A stretch of 44,647 nucleotides of DNA. Source: an uncultured Akkermansia sp. Lineage in GTDB: Bacteria; Verrucomicrobiota; Verrucomicrobiia; Verrucomicrobiales; Akkermansiaceae. The position numbers were made by a program, and so were the translations under genes. This document shows positions 42,006 to 44,647 of this stretch, in pieces. Under the pieces are notes generated by a model. The model saw only the letters and a list, made by a program, of their open reading frames with translations, did not search any database and was not told the origin of the DNA. The DNA is taken from contig CANQJI010000011.1 of assembly GCA_947624205.1 (NCBI GenBank), positions 1-44,647 of the forward strand. The letters run 5' to 3'. Numbering within the stretch: position 1 is the stretch's first letter; each line of letters begins with the position of its first letter.

Positions 42006-44447
42006 ATGTTTCATTTTTTTAGCTTTATATGCAATCTCCTTCCCATTTCAAGGAAGAAAGTCGTTTTTTTTAACTGTACGGATTCGTACGGAAATGATCC
42101 CCGCTATATAGCCGAGTCATTGTGTGAATCAGCTAAAGATCTGGATATCCTTTGGCTCTCTGAGAAAAGAAAAGTAATAACCCCAACTGGTATTCGTAGC
42201 GTGAAGGGGAAAACTGCCATAAAATATCACCTTTCAACAGCCGCTGTCATAGTAAGCAGTCACAGGTTGGGAAAATATTTTTCAAAGGGATATAAAAAAA
42301 AGCCGGGGCAGTTTTATCTGCAAACATGGCATGGTGCAGGAGCGTTAAAAAAGATAGAAGCAGACGCTCACACGTACTCTAAGACGTGGAGGACGCGCGC
42401 ATTACTTGATTCGACGAATATTGATCTGCTGCTGTCAAATAGTGTCTTCACTCGAGATCTTTTACGAGCGTGCTTTTTGTACAGTGGAGAAGTGAAAGTC
42501 ACTGGTGCTCCTCGGAATGATATCCTCGTTAATCCTCCAAAAGGGTTATCTGAACGAGTGAGAAAAATTTTGGGAATAGAGGACGGCTATAGCATCGCCC
42601 TGTATGCGCCGACTTTACGAAAAAAAGGAGGAAAGGATTTGGACCCCCTGAATGTGGAACAACTAAGAGAAGGGTTAAAGAAAAGATTTGGCGGGAAATG
42701 GACAATCTTGTTCAGACGGCATCCTGCTCAAGGAGCAAAAGCCATCAGTAACTTCGTAAAGGGCATTGAGATACAAGATGTTTCACCGTATCCGGACTTT
42801 TCTGAACTTCTACTTGCGGTGGATGTATTGATTACCGACTACTCTTCTTGTGCTTTCGATTATATGCTTACTGATAGACCTGTATTTCTATACGTTCCTG
42901 ATATGGAATTTTATGAAAAGTATCAAGGTCTTTTGTATACCCCCGATGAGCTCCCGTTTCCTGCCGCGCGTAGCAACGATGAATTGGAGAATAATATTCA
43001 CAATTGGGAATCGAATGAGGCACGAAGGAAATATAGTAACTTACTGACAGAATGGAAAAATATTGATGATGGGAAATCATCGTCGAGAGTGGCAGGATAC
43101 CTCCTGAATTACCTCGGACAATCGGATCTACCAGACTTGCACCTATGGAGAAAAGAAATCATCAGAGAAATAACTCAAAAGATTAAGAAGAGTCTGTACA
43201 GAAAAGAGACAAAAATAAGGGAAAGGTACATCGAATATAAAATAATGGGAATATGTGTACATCGGAAAAAGATTGCTGTGCCTGCACACCCTGAATCCCC
43301 GTATAAGACGCTCCCCATCCAAAACAATAAAATTGTTTTCCGTTCAACCCTCCGTGGATATGGGTGCAACCCTAAATACATTTTAGAAGAAATACTCCGT
43401 CGAAAATTACCGTACGAATTAGTGTGGGTGATGGGTCCCTATCCTGCTAAATACAACTCGCTCAAGTTTTGTCCTTCTTTCCCTAAGGGTGTCAGACTTG
43501 TAGCAGGAGGAACTGACGAGGATGAACGAGAACTGGCAACAGCCAAACTATGGATAGACAACTATTGCAGAGCTGTAGGTCACGTTGACGCGAAGAAAAA
43601 GGCCGGACAGATTTATATTAACACGCACCATGGTTCCTATGGTATCAAAAAAGATGGACCCGAGTTCCATTGTGCTCAAGAACCCTACTTACGAAAGCGA
43701 CGTCTTGATGCAGAGCAAATTGATTACTTAATTTCATACAGCTCGTGGTGTACAGAGTATTATCGAAGAGTCTTTTGGAACTGCGGAGAAATTAAGCAAT
43801 TTGGTAGTGCCCGAAACGATGTGTTCTTCTTATCTGAAGAAAAGAAAAATGAGTTAAGACTCAAGGTATGTAAAACATTAGGTGTGGAAAAGGATAAAAA
43901 AATGATCCTTTACGCACCGAGCTGGAGACCTCGAGCACGACGTACTAAGAATTTGTATTTTCTCACGTTAGATTACGTTGCCTTAAAAAAAGCACTTAAG
44001 GAAAAATTTGGTGGAGATTGGGTCGTCCTTACACGTTTGCATCAAGTCGATTTCACCGGGTCGAAAAACGTGCTTAGTGATGTAGCCCAAGAAGTGATCG
44101 ATGCATCAGAATACGACGATATGCAAGAGTTGCTGATTGCAGCAGACGTTATGATTTCAGATTATTCCTCCTGTATCTTCGACTATCTACATGCATGCCG
44201 TCCTGCCTTCATATACACCTCGGATGATTCCGAGTACTTACAGGAATGGGGACTGTATTTTCCTTTGGAAGAGACGCCTTTTCCTTGGGCAAAAGACAAA
44301 AATGAGCTCCTCACGGTCATCCAAAATTTCGATCAAGAGCAGTATGTACAAAAAGTGAATCGATTTCTTCGTGATCAAGGAACCGCAAATGACGGACGCG
44401 CTACGGAACGAGTAGTAGATCTTATCCAATCTATCATGACCAGTTGA
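42006..44447 (+). CDS. Two-domain CDP-glycerol/ribitol phosphotransferase-like protein
   Basis: This 813-residue protein starts at the ATG at 42006 (a TTG two codons earlier is less likely). It holds two PF04464 domains in tandem. Domain 1 (about 1-370) opens FICNLLPISRKKVVFFNC and has YLQTWHGAGALKKIEAD and ITDYSSCAFDYMLTDRP. Domain 2 (about 430-813) has IVFRSTLRGYGCNPKYILEE, YINTHHGSYGIKKDGPEF, where THHG replaces TWHG, and ISDYSSCIFDYLHACRP. Domain 1 matches the protein at 35759 and domain 2 the one at 36898, in the same order. Possible roles are two sequential polyol-phosphate transfers, such as priming and extension. Confidence 0.87.
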   Translation: MFHFFSFICNLLPISRKKVVFFNCTDSYGNDPRYIAESLCESAKDLDILWLSEKRKVITPTGIRSVKGKTAIKYHLSTAAVIVSSHRLGKYFSKGYKKKPGQFYLQTWHGAGALKKIEADAHTYSKTWRTRALLDSTNIDLLLSNSVFTRDLLRACFLYSGEVKVTGAPRNDILVNPPKGLSERVRKILGIEDGYSIALYAPTLRKKGGKDLDPLNVEQLREGLKKRFGGKWTILFRRHPAQGAKAISNFVKGIEIQDVSPYPDFSELLLAVDVLITDYSSCAFDYMLTDRPVFLYVPDMEFYEKYQGLLYTPDELPFPAARSNDELENNIHNWESNEARRKYSNLLTEWKNIDDGKSSSRVAGYLLNYLGQSDLPDLHLWRKEIIREITQKIKKSLYRKETKIRERYIEYKIMGICVHRKKIAVPAHPESPYKTLPIQNNKIVFRSTLRGYGCNPKYILEEILRRKLPYELVWVMGPYPAKYNSLKFCPSFPKGVRLVAGGTDEDERELATAKLWIDNYCRAVGHVDAKKKAGQIYINTHHGSYGIKKDGPEFHCAQEPYLRKRRLDAEQIDYLISYSSWCTEYYRRVFWNCGEIKQFGSARNDVFFLSEEKKNELRLKVCKTLGVEKDKKMILYAPSWRPRARRTKNLYFLTLDYVALKKALKEKFGGDWVVLTRLHQVDFTGSKNVLSDVAQEVIDASEYDDMQELLIAADVMISDYSSCIFDYLHACRPAFIYTSDDSEYLQEWGLYFPLEETPFPWAKDKNELLTVIQNFDQEQYVQKVNRFLRDQGTANDGRATERVVDLIQSIMTS

Positions 44448-44647
44448 GATATTTTGTGCAAAAAAATTGAGCTAGTAGGGCATATTTGAACAGTGCAGCA
44501 ATGTGTGCTGAGTCCCGACTCTTTGAAAGAAGGCTCCAACGAAAGCGAGAAAAAGGAGTAAGGGTAGGAATTCCGGGTCTCCGGCAAATTCGCTGAGACA
44601 GACTATGAAGGGATAAGAGAAAAAATCGGCACTTCAGCCTTGCATTC
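44448..44647. other. Noncoding end of the window
   Basis: No gene, hairpin or repeat that I can support. The next gene presumably begins beyond the edge. Confidence 0.4.

Overview
The window is bacterial and most likely from a Verrucomicrobiota, Akkermansia-like gut organism. The pointers are a TRL-like lipoprotein, a GldA/GldF/GldG transporter block followed by a DUF4340 protein, an exported GH29 fucosidase, weak or absent Shine-Dalgarno sites at many genes, and a moderate G+C core with clearly more A+T-rich accessory stretches. This lineage call is an inference from gene content. I found no rRNA or tRNA gene.

Layout. (1) 1-2420: a secreted ankyrin-repeat protein cut by the window edge, a decayed rve-type insertion sequence (631-1425) with doubled binding sites at both ends, a dispersed repeat (R2 copy A), a TRL-like lipoprotein and a 195-bp dispersed repeat (R1 copy A). 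(2) 2537-4886, minus strand: tlyA, a proline-rich exported protein, a small membrane protein and an OsmC-like protein. (3) 5277-10983, plus strand: a GldA-GldF-GldG-DUF4340 ABC transporter operon, then a two-F5/8 GH29 alpha-L-fucosidase. (4) 12946-18380, plus strand, tightly packed: prmA, tsaB, a CxxCxxCC protein and a very large ABCG-like ABC transporter with a long N-terminal regulatory region.

(5) 18424-23611 is a small defence-type island. On the minus strand is a Septu-like ptuB-ptuA pair (HNH nuclease plus ATPase, overlapping by 4 bp). On the plus strand is a second, different ATPase overlapping by 4 bp a 185-residue protein with a PD-(D/E)XK-like motif. The latter pair lies between two imperfect 52-bp direct repeats and follows a hairpin-dense noncoding stretch. 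A DUF4276 gene wreck lies after it. This ATPase/nuclease-like cassette is my best candidate for an undescribed system.

(6) 24041-44447 is a surface polysaccharide locus with two divergent arms. The minus arm (35147 down to 24041) holds a nucleotidyltransferase-kinase fusion, a HAD phosphatase, a glycosyltransferase-like protein, UDP-glucose dehydrogenase, a small coiled-coil protein, a 1359-residue GT2-HAD-GT2 fusion, a methyltransferase-like protein and a GT2. The plus arm (35759 to 44447) holds two CDP-glycerol/ribitol phosphotransferase-like genes, an IspD-like cytidylyltransferase, a short-chain dehydrogenase, a UPF0047 protein, a DUF4422-GT8 fusion and a two-domain phosphotransferase. 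Together the plus arm looks able to make an activated CDP-polyol (ribitol-like) and polymerise or attach polyol phosphate, which is teichoic-acid-like chemistry in what is probably a Gram-negative-type envelope. R1 copy B lies between the two arms, inverted relative to copy A.
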